The notes beneath the pieces were generated by a model. The model worked only from the letters and a program-made list of their open reading frames with translations, was not told the DNA's origin and did not search any database. A program made the translations under genes and the position numbers. From Methylomagnum ishizawai (GTDB lineage: Bacteria; Pseudomonadota; Gammaproteobacteria; Methylococcales; Methylococcaceae), in the NCBI RefSeq assembly GCF_900155475.1, contig NZ_FXAM01000001.1, positions 4,350,881 to 4,414,880 on the forward strand: a DNA stretch of 64,000 nt, written 5' to 3'. How positions within the stretch are numbered: position 1 is the first letter of the stretch; each line of letters starts with the position of its first letter. Positions 24,504 through 33,773 of the stretch are shown here, piece by piece.

Positions 24504-26972
24504 ATGGCCGTCGCCAGTGCCGAGCCGGTCGGTTTCCAGCCCCGGCATTACCACATCGAACACGCCTTGCGGCGGCGGGTGCGCATTCTGGTTCCCGCAC
24601 TCCGCAAGGACTTCGAGCGCAGCTATATCCTCGACATCCTGCTGCGCAAGCGTCCCGGCGTGAGGGAAGTCCGCACCGTGCCCGAGATCGGCTCGGTGGT
24701 GGTCCATTTCGACCCGGCCCGTTTGCCCAAGATCAACCTGCTGGCCTTGCTGGACGCGGTAATTCCCAATCTGGGCCAAGGCCAGCCGCGCCCCGATGCC
24801 GACTTCGGCACCGAAGCCTCTGGCGAGGTGAAGGAAGTCAGCTTCGCCGTGGAGGGCATGACCTGCGCTTCCTGCGCCTTGCTGATCGAGATTTCGCTGC
24901 GGCGCGACCCGCGCATCCGCGACGCCCGCGTCAATCTGGCCACGCAATCCGCCCTGGTGCGCGGTGCCCTGCCCAAGGAGGAGGTCTACGCCTCGGTCGA
25001 ACGCCTGGGCTATCGCCCCTTGCCGATGGATACCGTGGCCCAGCGCAAGCTGTTGATGGAGCGGGAACGCCAACATCTGGCCGAGGCCAAGCGCAAAGCC
25101 GTGTGGGCGGTGGTCTTGAGCGCCCCCGTCACCGCCATCGCCATGTTGGAACCCATGGGCGCGTTCTGGCGCTGGGCGCAGTTCATCCTCAGTACGCCGG
25201 TGGTGTTCTGGGCCGGGAAAGCCTTCTTCACCAAAGCCTTGAAGCTCGCCAAGCAGCGCAAGGCCAATATGGACAGCCTGATCGTCTTGGGCGTGGGCGC
25301 GGCCTACGCCTACAGCATGGCCTCGATCTTCTTCCAGCGGCCTTATCTCTATTTCGACGCGGCGGCGGGCATCATCTGTTTCGTATTGATCGGGCGCTAT
25401 CTGGAGGAAAAAGCCAAGGGCCGCGCCCACGAAGCCATCCGCCGCTTGCTCGATCTGCAACCCGCCACCGCCAACCTCGTCCGCGAAGACGGCGAAATCG
25501 TCACCGTCCCGGTCGATGATCTGCAACCCGGCGCTATCATCCTGATCCGGCCCGGCGAGAAGATTCCCACCGATGGCTTGGTGATCGACGGGCTTTCCAC
25601 CGTGGACGAAGCCATGCTGACCGGCGAAAGCCTGCCGGTGGTGAAGGAAGCCGGCCATCCCGTCACTGGCGGTTGCGTCAACGGCAACGGGGCGCTGAAA
25701 GTACGGGTGGACGCGGTCGGCGCGGATACCGTGCTGGCGGGCATCATCCACATGGTGGAACAGGCGCAGTCGTCCAAGCTGCCGATCCAAAAGCTGGTGG
25801 ACCAGATTTCCGGGGTGTTCGTGCCGGGCGTGATGGGGATTGGCGCGTTGACCTTCGCCGGTTGGATGCTGGCGGGCGCGGGCTTCACCACGGCCTTCGC
25901 CAATGCCATCACCGTGTTGTTGATCGCCTGCCCCTGCGCCTTGGGGCTGGCGACGCCCGCCGCCATCATGGTCGGCACCGGGCAGGCGGCCAAGCGCGGC
26001 ATCTACATCCGCAACGGCGAGAGCCTGGAAACCGCCACCCACCTCACCACCATCATCTTCGACAAGACCGGCACCATCACCGAAGGCAAGCCCTACGTCA
26101 CCGATTTCCGCAATGGCTCGGAACTGGACGAAGGCGAACTACTGGGATTGATCGCCGCGGCGGAATCGCAATCCGAGCATTTCCTGGCCAAGGCCGTGGT
26201 GGCCTACGCCAAGGAATTGGGCGGGGCCGTGTTCCAAACCGAAAGCTTCGCCGCCATTCCGGGCCGGGGCGTGGAGGCGCGGGTCGCGGGCCGGGATTTG
26301 CTGGTCGGCAACCGCGCCTGGATGGAAGAATCCGGCATCGACCTCGACGAACTGCAAGGCCGCGCCTCGACCCTGGCCGAGCAAGGCAAAACCCCGGTGT
26401 TCGTCGCCCTGGACGGCCAAGCGGCGGCGCTGTTCGGCATCGCCGACCGGCCCCGCGCCGACGCCGGGGCGGCCATCGCCCGTTTGCACAAGCTGGGGGT
26501 CAAGACCCTGATGGTGACGGGCGACACCGAAGCCACGGCCCGCTATGTGGCCGGGCAAGTCGGCATCGACGCCGTCATCGCCCACGCCCGCCCCGAGCGC
26601 AAGCTGGAAATCGTCAACGAACTCAAGCTCCAGGGCGCGAAGGTCGGCATGATCGGCGACGGCATCAACGATGCCCCCGCCCTCGCCGCCGCCGATGTCG
26701 GTTTCGCCATCGGCACCGGCACCGATGTCGCCATCGAAACCGCCGACCTCACCCTGGTCAACGGCGATATCACCAAGGTCGCCGACGCCATGGAACTGAG
26801 CGGCTTCACCATCAAGGTCATCAAGCAGAACCTATTCTGGGCCTTCGGCTACAACACCTTGTCGATCCCGGTCGCGGCCTTTGGCCGGCTCAATCCCATG
26901 GTGGCCTCGCTGGCGATGGCACTGAGTTCGGTGTCGGTGGTGATGAATTCCTTGCGCTTGCAGAACAAATAA
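24504..26972 (+). CDS. copA: Cu(I)-exporting P1B-type ATPase, CopA-like
   Basis: 822 residues. An extra N-terminal HMA-like region (1-95) lacks Cys, then an HMA with MTCASC (121-124). Core motifs: TGES 373-376, transmembrane CPC 476-478, DKTGT from Asp520, GDGIND 718-723, and the Cu(I)-specific TM residues N776, Y783-N784 and M805-ALSS. Odd point: the P1B hallmark SEHP is SEHF (557-560), so the conserved Pro after the nucleotide-contacting His is replaced by Phe. It probably exports Cu(I) from the cytosol. The NYN gene follows after 5 bases. Confidence 0.88.
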   Translation: MAVASAEPVGFQPRHYHIEHALRRRVRILVPALRKDFERSYILDILLRKRPGVREVRTVPEIGSVVVHFDPARLPKINLLALLDAVIPNLGQGQPRPDADFGTEASGEVKEVSFAVEGMTCASCALLIEISLRRDPRIRDARVNLATQSALVRGALPKEEVYASVERLGYRPLPMDTVAQRKLLMERERQHLAEAKRKAVWAVVLSAPVTAIAMLEPMGAFWRWAQFILSTPVVFWAGKAFFTKALKLAKQRKANMDSLIVLGVGAAYAYSMASIFFQRPYLYFDAAAGIICFVLIGRYLEEKAKGRAHEAIRRLLDLQPATANLVREDGEIVTVPVDDLQPGAIILIRPGEKIPTDGLVIDGLSTVDEAMLTGESLPVVKEAGHPVTGGCVNGNGALKVRVDAVGADTVLAGIIHMVEQAQSSKLPIQKLVDQISGVFVPGVMGIGALTFAGWMLAGAGFTTAFANAITVLLIACPCALGLATPAAIMVGTGQAAKRGIYIRNGESLETATHLTTIIFDKTGTITEGKPYVTDFRNGSELDEGELLGLIAAAESQSEHFLAKAVVAYAKELGGAVFQTESFAAIPGRGVEARVAGRDLLVGNRAWMEESGIDLDELQGRASTLAEQGKTPVFVALDGQAAALFGIADRPRADAGAAIARLHKLGVKTLMVTGDTEATARYVAGQVGIDAVIAHARPERKLEIVNELKLQGAKVGMIGDGINDAPALAAADVGFAIGTGTDVAIETADLTLVNGDITKVADAMELSGFTIKVIKQNLFWAFGYNTLSIPVAAFGRLNPMVASLAMALSSVSVVMNSLRLQNK

Positions 26973-26977
26973 CCCCC

Positions 26978-27502
26978 ATGAAGCGCGTCATCGTCTTCCT
27001 CGATTACAGCAACTTCCACCTGTCGCTCTGCAATTTCAGCGGCGGCGAATTCCCCGACCGCAAGCGCTTCGATTTCAGCGGCTTCGTGCAGGCCATCACC
27101 GCTGGGATGGACCTCATCAAGGTCTATTTCGTCTGTTCCAGTTCCAGCAGTACCGGCGGCGGGCTACAGCGCTTCTACGATTGGCTGGACGGGCAGGAAT
27201 ATTTCTATGTGAAGCAGTTCGAGCGCCGGGCCAACGACCAGGGCGAACACCGGGAAAAGCAGGTGGATGTGTATCTGGCCTGCCAGGTGGTGGCCCTGGC
27301 CTACGAGAACGCCTACGACATCGCCATCATCGTCAGCGGCGACGAGGACTACGTCCCGGCCATCGAGATCGTGCAGCAGAAGGGGAAGATCGTGACCGTG
27401 GTGTCGTCGTCGGTGATGCTGAGCGACCAGCTGCGGCGCAAGGCGGACAAGGTGGTGCTGATCGACGGGGAGGGGCTGGATTGCCAGCGGTTTTTTTCTT
27501 GA
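26978..27502 (+). CDS. NYN-domain (LabA/DUF88-like) protein
   Basis: 174 residues. A PIN-like fold: VIVFLDYSNFHLSL with the first Asp/Asn, KQVDVYLACQVV, and IAIIVSGDEDYVPAIEI followed by KIVTVVSS. These acidic motifs match NYN ribonucleases. It overlaps no neighbour but follows copA by 5 bases, so it is likely co-transcribed; a functional link to copper is not evident. The target RNA is unknown. Confidence 0.8.
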   Translation: MKRVIVFLDYSNFHLSLCNFSGGEFPDRKRFDFSGFVQAITAGMDLIKVYFVCSSSSSTGGGLQRFYDWLDGQEYFYVKQFERRANDQGEHREKQVDVYLACQVVALAYENAYDIAIIVSGDEDYVPAIEIVQQKGKIVTVVSSSVMLSDQLRRKADKVVLIDGEGLDCQRFFS

Positions 27503-27590
27503 TCCCATCCAAGGACGGAATACGCCGGATTACCGGCTATCCCGCCCTTGGTCCTAGGATGACCTTGGGGCTTGCGTCGCTGGCGGGCGA

Positions 27591-27881
27591 TCATTCACCA
27601 CATAGGGTGGGTCCGCCGCAACGGCTGGGCACGCTTTCCTTGCATTTTTCATAATAGGCTTGGCAAGCCGCGGCACCGTTATTGTCCACGCATACCTTGT
27701 TTTCCCTGTCGCAACCCGCCGATAGCTTTTTCAGGCAGGTTTCGCACTTGGCTTCGTCCTTGGCCAACAGCAGGCGCGTATCGAATCCCGCCAAGGGATC
27801 ATCGCCCGCGAAGGCGGAGGATGTCGGCACCGCCAATGCCAAGAACAACCCAAGCGCGGTCAGCGTATTCCTGAACTGCAT
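27591..27881 (-). CDS. Small secreted Cys-rich protein
   Basis: 96 residues. Signal peptide MQFRNTLTALGLFLALAVP..SAFA, then eight Cys in the mature 70 residues (CETCLKKLSAGC, VCVDNNGAAACQAYYEKC, RCGGPTLCGE), a pattern suggesting disulfides or metal binding. No family recognised. It starts 5 bases after the stop of a tiny basic ORF on the same strand. Confidence 0.65.
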   Translation of the reverse strand: MQFRNTLTALGLFLALAVPTSSAFAGDDPLAGFDTRLLLAKDEAKCETCLKKLSAGCDRENKVCVDNNGAAACQAYYEKCKESVPSRCGGPTLCGE

Positions 27882-27886
27882 TGGAT

Positions 27887-27976
27887 TTACCCCGCGATCT
27901 TGGTGGGCTTGGGTTTGCGTTTGGGTTTACCTTTGCTTTCCTTTCTCGGGCTGTTGCCCTTCATCTGCGCGTTCAT
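27887..27976 (-). CDS. 29-residue Lys/Pro-rich basic peptide
   Basis: Reads MNAQMKGNSPRKESKGKPKR then KPKPTKIAG. The ATG is preceded by AGGAAG at good spacing, and the stop lies 5 bases before the next start, so the two genes look like an operon. About 11 of 29 residues are Lys or Arg. It may be a nucleic-acid-binding peptide or a leader; coding status is inferred from the ribosome site and composition only. Confidence 0.4.
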   Translation of the reverse strand: MNAQMKGNSPRKESKGKPKRKPKPTKIAG

Positions 27977-28109
27977 GGTTCGCTTCCTGTTCGAATAGGC
28001 GAAAATCCGCCCGTCCCTATGATGCGCTTAATCGTCGATGGGAGAAATAGGCTTGGCGGACGGATAGCCCCGCCGGAAACCGCCGCACCCCTATCCGGCC
28101 CACCGGGCC

Positions 28110-29921
28110 TTAGAACGGCACCACCTTCCGCCGCGCTCCATACAACCGCGCATAGACCCCATTCCTTGCCATCAACGCCTCATGGCTCCCCTCCTCCGCG
28201 ATCCTTCCCTCCTCGAACACGAACATCCGATCCGCATGGCGGATGGCGCTGAGCCGGTGGGCCACGATCAAGGTGGTGCGGTGTTGCAGGAATTCGTCCA
28301 GGGCGTCGTATAAACGGGCCTCGGTCACGTTGTCCACCGCCGAAGTCGCCTCGTCCAGAATCACCACCTTGGGATCGGCCAGCACCATCCGGGCGATGGC
28401 GAGGCGTTGGCGCTGCCCGCCCGACAAACGCATCCCGGCCCGCCCCACCACGGTATCCAAACCGGCGGGCGCGGCCTCGATGGTGTCCCGCAACTGGGCG
28501 ATTGCCAAGGCCCGCCATAGCGCCGCGTCGTCGGCATCGCGCCCCAGGGTGAGATTGGCCCGCACCGTGTCGTTGAACAGCACCGGATGCTGCAACACCG
28601 TCACCACATGCTCGCGCACCACGTCCATGCCGATGCGCTCGATAGGCTCGCCGTCGTAGAAAATCCGCCCCCCGGTCGCCGGATACAGCCCGATCAAGAC
28701 CTGCACCAAGGTCGATTTGCCGCCACCGCTGGCCCCGATCAAGGCGATTTTCTGGCCCGGCGCGATATCCATGTCGATGCCCTTCAACACCTCCGCGCCG
28801 TTGGGATAGGCGAAGCGCAAACCGCGAATCCGCAGGCCCACCGTGTCCTTGCCTTGGAAGGGATTGGCGAGGCGGGGATATTCCGGCTCGTGCTGCAAGC
28901 CTTGCAGGCGGTCCAGCCGTTCCAGCGCGGCCTTGGCCCCGAACAGCGCGTATTGCAGCCCCAGGATTTCCTGCACCGGCGACATCATGAACCAGAGATA
29001 GCCCGACACCGCCATCATCTGCCCGACCGAAAGGTCCGAATACACCACCATGAACAAAGCCAGCCCCCGGAACAGGTCGAACCCGGCCTGGAACACCAGG
29101 AAGCTCAAACGGCTGGCGACATCGCTCTTCCAGACATAGGCGGCGGAGGTTTCCCGCACCGTGCGGGCGGCGGCGATCAAGCGTTCCAGGTAGTGATGTT
29201 CGCGGTTGCTGGCGCGGATTTGGTGGATGGCGTCCAGGGTTTCGGTGAGGGCCGACTGGAAGACGCCGATGGCCTCGTTCTCCTCGCGCTTGAGGCGCTT
29301 GACCCGCTTGCCCATGGCCTGGGCGAAGAAGATCACCACCGGATTCAACAGCAGGATGAACAAGGCCAGCCGCCAATGCATCCACATCAGCACGGCGGCG
29401 GTGCCGCACAAAGCCAACAAAGCCACCACGAAACGCGAAATCGCCCCGCCGACGAAGGTATCGAGGGTATCGAGGTCGGTGACGAGGTGGGTGACCACCG
29501 CGCCACTGCCGAGGCTCTCGTATTCGGCCATGGAAATGCGCCGCAACCGGCCAATCAAGCGGTGGCGGATACGGAACACGATGTCCTTGCCGATCAGGCT
29601 GAATTGGCGCGATTGCAGGACGTTGAACAGGGCCGCGACCAGACGCAACAGCAAGGTCGCGCCCAAGATGGCGGTGATATAGAGGGTCGGGCCATGCCAC
29701 TCCTCGGGAAACAGCCGGTCCATCCAGTAAACGCAGAGGCCGGGCTTGCCAAGCAAGACCTCGTCCACCAACAAAGGCATCAACAAAGGCACCGGCACCG
29801 CCGCCAAAGCCGCGACGATGGCGACCAAATTGGCGAAGATCAAACCACGCCCATGCTCCTTGACCACACCCCGGATATAGGCCCAATCCAGGGGTTCGAC
29901 ATCGCCACGCGGGGCTGTCAT
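28110..29921 (-). CDS. ABC transporter, fused membrane and ATPase domains
   Basis: 603 residues, MsbA/MDR-type half transporter. Six TM segments (FANLVAIVAALAAVPVPLL, LALFILLLNPVVIFFAQAM and others), then the ATPase: Walker A GASGGGKST, Q-loop, signature LSGGQRQR, Walker B VVILDEATSA and the switch His in LIVAHRLS. There is no N-terminal peptidase domain. Strong AGGAGG site before the ATG at 29921. It lies 60 bases downstream of the Wzz-like gene on the same strand; substrate unknown, possibly a glycolipid or polysaccharide precursor. Confidence 0.88.
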   Translation of the reverse strand: MTAPRGDVEPLDWAYIRGVVKEHGRGLIFANLVAIVAALAAVPVPLLMPLLVDEVLLGKPGLCVYWMDRLFPEEWHGPTLYITAILGATLLLRLVAALFNVLQSRQFSLIGKDIVFRIRHRLIGRLRRISMAEYESLGSGAVVTHLVTDLDTLDTFVGGAISRFVVALLALCGTAAVLMWMHWRLALFILLLNPVVIFFAQAMGKRVKRLKREENEAIGVFQSALTETLDAIHQIRASNREHHYLERLIAAARTVRETSAAYVWKSDVASRLSFLVFQAGFDLFRGLALFMVVYSDLSVGQMMAVSGYLWFMMSPVQEILGLQYALFGAKAALERLDRLQGLQHEPEYPRLANPFQGKDTVGLRIRGLRFAYPNGAEVLKGIDMDIAPGQKIALIGASGGGKSTLVQVLIGLYPATGGRIFYDGEPIERIGMDVVREHVVTVLQHPVLFNDTVRANLTLGRDADDAALWRALAIAQLRDTIEAAPAGLDTVVGRAGMRLSGGQRQRLAIARMVLADPKVVILDEATSAVDNVTEARLYDALDEFLQHRTTLIVAHRLSAIRHADRMFVFEEGRIAEEGSHEALMARNGVYARLYGARRKVVPF

Positions 29922-29981
29922 CGCTTTTCGTCCTCCTGTGCAAAACGTAGCCGGAGTGGAATCCGGGCTAAGGATCAAGCC

Positions 29982-31940
29982 TCAATCCAACAAGGCGGGA
30001 TAAACCAAAGGCACGGCATCGGCCCTGAGCCCCTGCCCCGGCGGCGAATAACGGGCATAGGCCGCCGCCGATTTCAACGGCAGCTTGCCGACCACCTTTT
30101 CCAGATCGGCCAAACGGATACCCCGCCGCACCAAGTACACGATATAGGTATGCCGCAACACCTGGGCGTCCACGGTCTCGGGCGCGGGAAGCCCCGCATC
30201 CGCCGCCGCGAAGGCGATATGCGCCGCCAAATCCTCCGGGTCGGGCGGGGTTTCGGCATACCAGGCAGGCCGACCTTGGGTTTCCGCCAATTCGGCCTTG
30301 AGGCGCGGGGCCAAGGGCAGTTCCCGTGGCGCGGCCCCGTCCAGCCTGAGCCGGTCGCCCGCCATATCCACGGCCTCCGGTCCCAGCGCGGCGGCTTCTT
30401 CCAGCCCCACCCCCGCAAGCAACAAACCCAGCAATTGCCGCGCCCCGGTATCGGCGGCCTCGAACAGCAAAGCCACCTCGGCCAGTTCCAACTCCCGCGG
30501 GAACGGGCTTTCCAAGGCCAGGGTCCGCTCGGCCTCGGCCCGGCCCAAGGCCGGCGCGGGCGGCGGGCCTTGGCGTTGCAGCATCAGGTTCTCCGGCACC
30601 GAATACACATTGATATTCGGCATCGTCAGCGGGGCGGCGGCGGCGGGTTTCTCGCGGCGGGTCAGGAAGTCGTAGATCAACAGCACCAGCAGCGCCGTCC
30701 CCAAGCTCCCGGCGAAAGCGATACCGCTATCCCGCGCATAATCCGGCCACAGCGGCTTGACCGGCGTATAGGCCCGCTCCACCACCTGATAGCGCGGCAG
30801 CTTGTCGGTGGGCTTGGCCGCGACCTGGGCCAGCCGGGCCTGGGTGTCGCGGTAAACTTCCTCCAGGCGCTTGACCTCCTCTTCCAAAGCCTCCTGCTCG
30901 GCGAAGCGGGCGGTGAATTCGCTCACCTCCGCCTTATGTTCCTCGATCTGTTTGCGGATGGCCCGCACCGATTGCGCCGCCGAAACATAAGCCTGCTTGG
31001 CCTCGCTCAAAGCTTCGTCGCGACCCCGCTCGACCATCTTGCGGATATCGGCTTCGGCCTGGGCCAATTGCTCCGGGATGACCTTGAGATTGGCCTGCAT
31101 CTTGATGTATTGCGGGGTGTATTTGCGCTCCAAATCCTTGACTTGCTCGCGCAGGAGGTGGGCGCTGAACTGCAATTGCGCCAGCCCGGCCTCGTCGCGG
31201 GGCGGCACCACCGGCTCGCCCTTGGCGATGGCGGCCTGCACGGCATCGAGCTTGGCCTGGGTCTGGACTTCCTCGTCGCTGGCCTTGTTGAGGGCGGCGG
31301 TCAGGCCGTTGAGGCGGGCGATGGCTTGGTTCTCGGCGTCGTTCTTGGACAGGATGCCGTGCTTGGCGCGGAATTGGTCCAATTGGCGGTGCTTGGCCGC
31401 GATCTGCTCGGCGAGGCGCTGGGCCTCCTCGTCCAGCACCGAGGAGGTCTGGGTCTTCTGTTCGCGCAGGGCTTGCTCGCGGAACGCGCCATAGGCTTCC
31501 AGCCAGGCGTTGACGACCGGGGCCAAGATTTCGGGTTTCGCGCCCTGGGCGCTGAGCCGCAGCACATTGGTATCGGCCACCGGCTCCACTTGGAGCATCC
31601 CGCGCACTTCGTCCAAGCCCAACTTGAGGTCGGGCGCGGCTTGGCGCAGGCGCTCCAAAGCCGCCTGCAACAGGGCGACATCCAGCAAGGTCTGGCGCTG
31701 CACGGCGATTTGCTGGACATCGATCCTGGAGGTTTCGTCGATGGCGTTGGGCGCGACGGTCAGCACCGAGGCGGTGCTTTGGTACACCGGCTCCCGCGAC
31801 CAGACATAGCCCAGGCTGGCCGCGAGCGAGACCACGAACACGCCGCCGAACAGCCAGGGGCGGCGGCGGTTGGGCGGCTGGGGCGGTTCGATCAAGGGTG
31901 GATTGGGGAAGAATTCGATATTGGGCGGTGAGGCTGGCAT
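29982..31940 (-). CDS. Wzz/GumC-type chain-length protein with degenerate tyrosine-recombinase-like C-terminus
   Basis: 652 residues. A Pro-rich start, TM1 near residue 30-50 (WLFGGVFVVSLAASLGYVW), a Wzz-like periplasmic domain with long coiled coils (110-390), then a DKLPRYQVVERAYTPVKPLWP motif and TM2 (FAGSLGTALLVLLIYDFL). This is a polysaccharide co-polymerase. The last 170 residues, in the cytosol where a BY-kinase usually sits, read instead like a tyrosine recombinase catalytic fold: AEVALLFEAADTG, LAGVGLEEAAAL (box I, Arg replaced by Gly), AQVLRHTYIVYLVRRGI (HxxR with His replaced) and VVGKLP..AAAYARYSP (Tyr kept). It is probably inactive as a recombinase. AGGAAG ribosome site. Confidence 0.75.
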   Translation of the reverse strand: MPASPPNIEFFPNPPLIEPPQPPNRRRPWLFGGVFVVSLAASLGYVWSREPVYQSTASVLTVAPNAIDETSRIDVQQIAVQRQTLLDVALLQAALERLRQAAPDLKLGLDEVRGMLQVEPVADTNVLRLSAQGAKPEILAPVVNAWLEAYGAFREQALREQKTQTSSVLDEEAQRLAEQIAAKHRQLDQFRAKHGILSKNDAENQAIARLNGLTAALNKASDEEVQTQAKLDAVQAAIAKGEPVVPPRDEAGLAQLQFSAHLLREQVKDLERKYTPQYIKMQANLKVIPEQLAQAEADIRKMVERGRDEALSEAKQAYVSAAQSVRAIRKQIEEHKAEVSEFTARFAEQEALEEEVKRLEEVYRDTQARLAQVAAKPTDKLPRYQVVERAYTPVKPLWPDYARDSGIAFAGSLGTALLVLLIYDFLTRREKPAAAAPLTMPNINVYSVPENLMLQRQGPPPAPALGRAEAERTLALESPFPRELELAEVALLFEAADTGARQLLGLLLAGVGLEEAAALGPEAVDMAGDRLRLDGAAPRELPLAPRLKAELAETQGRPAWYAETPPDPEDLAAHIAFAAADAGLPAPETVDAQVLRHTYIVYLVRRGIRLADLEKVVGKLPLKSAAAYARYSPPGQGLRADAVPLVYPALLD

Positions 31941-32004
31941 GGGGCTTCCTGGGCAGCGATGGGGTGGGGTTCCGGGATTTACCTTACCCGGCCTGCGACG
32001 CAGC

Positions 32005-32724
32005 TTACAAGCCGGACCCCGGCCCATCCACCGCGCAATCGAAAAACCGGAGGGTCCGCTCCGGCCCGCGATAGGCCAGGGCCATGCGGTAGCCCATGGA
32101 TTCCCAGGTGTTCAGCCGCCAATCCCGCGCCGGGCCATAGTCCGCCGGGACGCCCCCGTAGCGGTCCAAGACCGGATCGACCACCACCTGGGTCAAGCCC
32201 AAGGCCAGGCCGCGGCCCGTGGCCTTGACGAACGCCTCTTTGCACACCCACAGCCGGGTGAAGGCGGCGGGACGGGCGTCCGGGGCGAGTCCCTGCCAGA
32301 CCGCCAGTTCGGCGGGGGCCAGGCAAAACGCCGCCAAGCGCTCCAAATCGCGGTGCGGGCGCCCGGCCTCGATATCCACGCCCAAGGCCGTATCGCGGGC
32401 GAAGGCCAACGCGGCGGCCCCGCCGGTATGGGAAACATTGAACACCAACCCCCGGTCCTCCGCGCTCCCGGCCAGCCGGGGCTTGCCGTAGGCACCTGGC
32501 TCGAACGCGATATCCAACGGCCCGCACCCCAAATAAGCCCCCAGCAACACCCGCAGATGGGCACGGGTCCAGACGAAGGCGGCGCGGCCTTCGGGCGAGC
32601 GCAGCCGGGCGGCGCGCGCGTGTTCGTCGGGGGCGAGGCAAGCTTCCGGCTCGGGAACCCAGCGGGAAACGGTGGCGAAATCGTGCCGCCAGATATGTAA
32701 GGTGGCGTCATCCAATATCAGCAT
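32005..32724 (-). CDS. 4'-phosphopantetheinyl transferase, Sfp type
   Basis: 239 residues. GKPRL then VFNVSHTGG, GVDIEAGRPHRDLERLAA and the WVCKEAFVKATGRGL motif are the three Sfp-family signatures, with Mg-binding Asp/Glu in GVDIE and WxxKEA. It activates acyl or peptidyl carrier proteins with the phosphopantetheine arm of CoA. It lies upstream of the Wzz-like gene on the same strand; no polyketide or peptide synthetase is in the window, so the carrier protein is elsewhere. Confidence 0.9.
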   Translation of the reverse strand: MLILDDATLHIWRHDFATVSRWVPEPEACLAPDEHARAARLRSPEGRAAFVWTRAHLRVLLGAYLGCGPLDIAFEPGAYGKPRLAGSAEDRGLVFNVSHTGGAAALAFARDTALGVDIEAGRPHRDLERLAAFCLAPAELAVWQGLAPDARPAAFTRLWVCKEAFVKATGRGLALGLTQVVVDPVLDRYGGVPADYGPARDWRLNTWESMGYRMALAYRGPERTLRFFDCAVDGPGSGL

Positions 32725-32971
32725 GGATGTCCTGTGGAATTAGGATTCAAGTGCGGGCCATTCCAACCCGGCACACACCGTCCAGGCCATCGGAAACCAA
32801 TCCCGCCCCGGCAGGATTCTTGTGTTTTTTACAGTCTACCCCGATATTGAGATAATTAATTGATTGATATACCCTGGAATGGTTTCTGCTTCATTATATC
32901 GCCCCCTAATTCCCGCCCCAATAAAACGATCAATCCGCTTCCTACCACCACACGTTCCAAGGATTACGCCG

Positions 32972-33709
32972 ATGCCACAGCCCACCCCATCCATACCCAG
33001 CACCCGCTATGGCGATAAGATCGCCCTCGCCGCCGGCTCCCTCGCCTTGCTTCCTACCGGGGCGGCGGCCGGCGTCATTTATTTCAACACCCCCATCAGC
33101 TCGCCCGCGCCCACCGAGTCAACCCCCGTGTTCTGGGATGTGGATAGCGCGAACGGCAATGGCAACGAATTCGGGCTTTCATTTTCCACGGGTTGTGGTT
33201 GCCTGCGATCCGGGCTGGTCATCTTCAGCTCGGGATTGAACGGCAGCGGCTTTGTGGCCCAAACAGGACCGGGCAACCCATTTGGGATCGCGAACCTGCC
33301 GCTAGGCTTCAAGGTGGGCAACAGCAGCGTCTTAGCATCCGGCTATGCGGGCGGCTTTGGGTATACCTTCCACTTTGTAACGAGTTCCGGGAACCTGGGG
33401 ACCGCTCCCCAAGGTTTCAGCGCGGACGTGCCGGGCTATTTCGGCTTCAGCTTCACCGATGGGATCGATTATTTCTATGGCTGGGCCGAAATGACCATCT
33501 CCCTATCCAGCCAAGAATTCACCATCAGCCAGTGGGCCTATAACGACACCCCCTACGCCGCCATCTGCGTGGGCGAAACCAGCGGGCCGGGCGGCACCAG
33601 TTGCGCCGTCCCCGAACCCGGCAGCCTGTCCCTGGCCCTGCTCGGTATGGGCGCGGGCGGCCTCAGGGCTTGGCGCAGGCGCAAACAGGCCATGCCCTTG
33701 GCCGCCTGA
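32972..33709 (+). CDS. PEP-CTERM sorted exported protein
   Basis: 245 residues. A Sec-type signal near the start (IALAAGSLALLPTGAAAG), a Gly/Ser/Asn-rich beta-like middle with one GCGC cluster, and a C-terminal PEP-CTERM sorting signal: AVPEPGSLSLALLGMG, hydrophobic stretch, RRRKQ. Such proteins are processed by exosortase and accompany exopolysaccharide production, in keeping with the Wzz-like and ABC genes beside it. The ATG is preceded by AAGGA. Confidence 0.85.
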   Translation: MPQPTPSIPSTRYGDKIALAAGSLALLPTGAAAGVIYFNTPISSPAPTESTPVFWDVDSANGNGNEFGLSFSTGCGCLRSGLVIFSSGLNGSGFVAQTGPGNPFGIANLPLGFKVGNSSVLASGYAGGFGYTFHFVTSSGNLGTAPQGFSADVPGYFGFSFTDGIDYFYGWAEMTISLSSQEFTISQWAYNDTPYAAICVGETSGPGGTSCAVPEPGSLSLALLGMGAGGLRAWRRRKQAMPLAA

Positions 33710-33773
33710 ACCCCAGCCTCCCCCCGACAGCCCGGCGCGAGCCGGGCCGACCTTGTTCCATCGAGTCCATGCC

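Noticed and set aside
28587-31931. A 1114-codon open frame on the plus strand
   Set aside because: It lies antisense to the ABC transporter and Wzz-like genes, has no ribosome site or recognisable domain and its His/Gln/Gly-rich composition is the usual shadow of GC-rich coding sequence.
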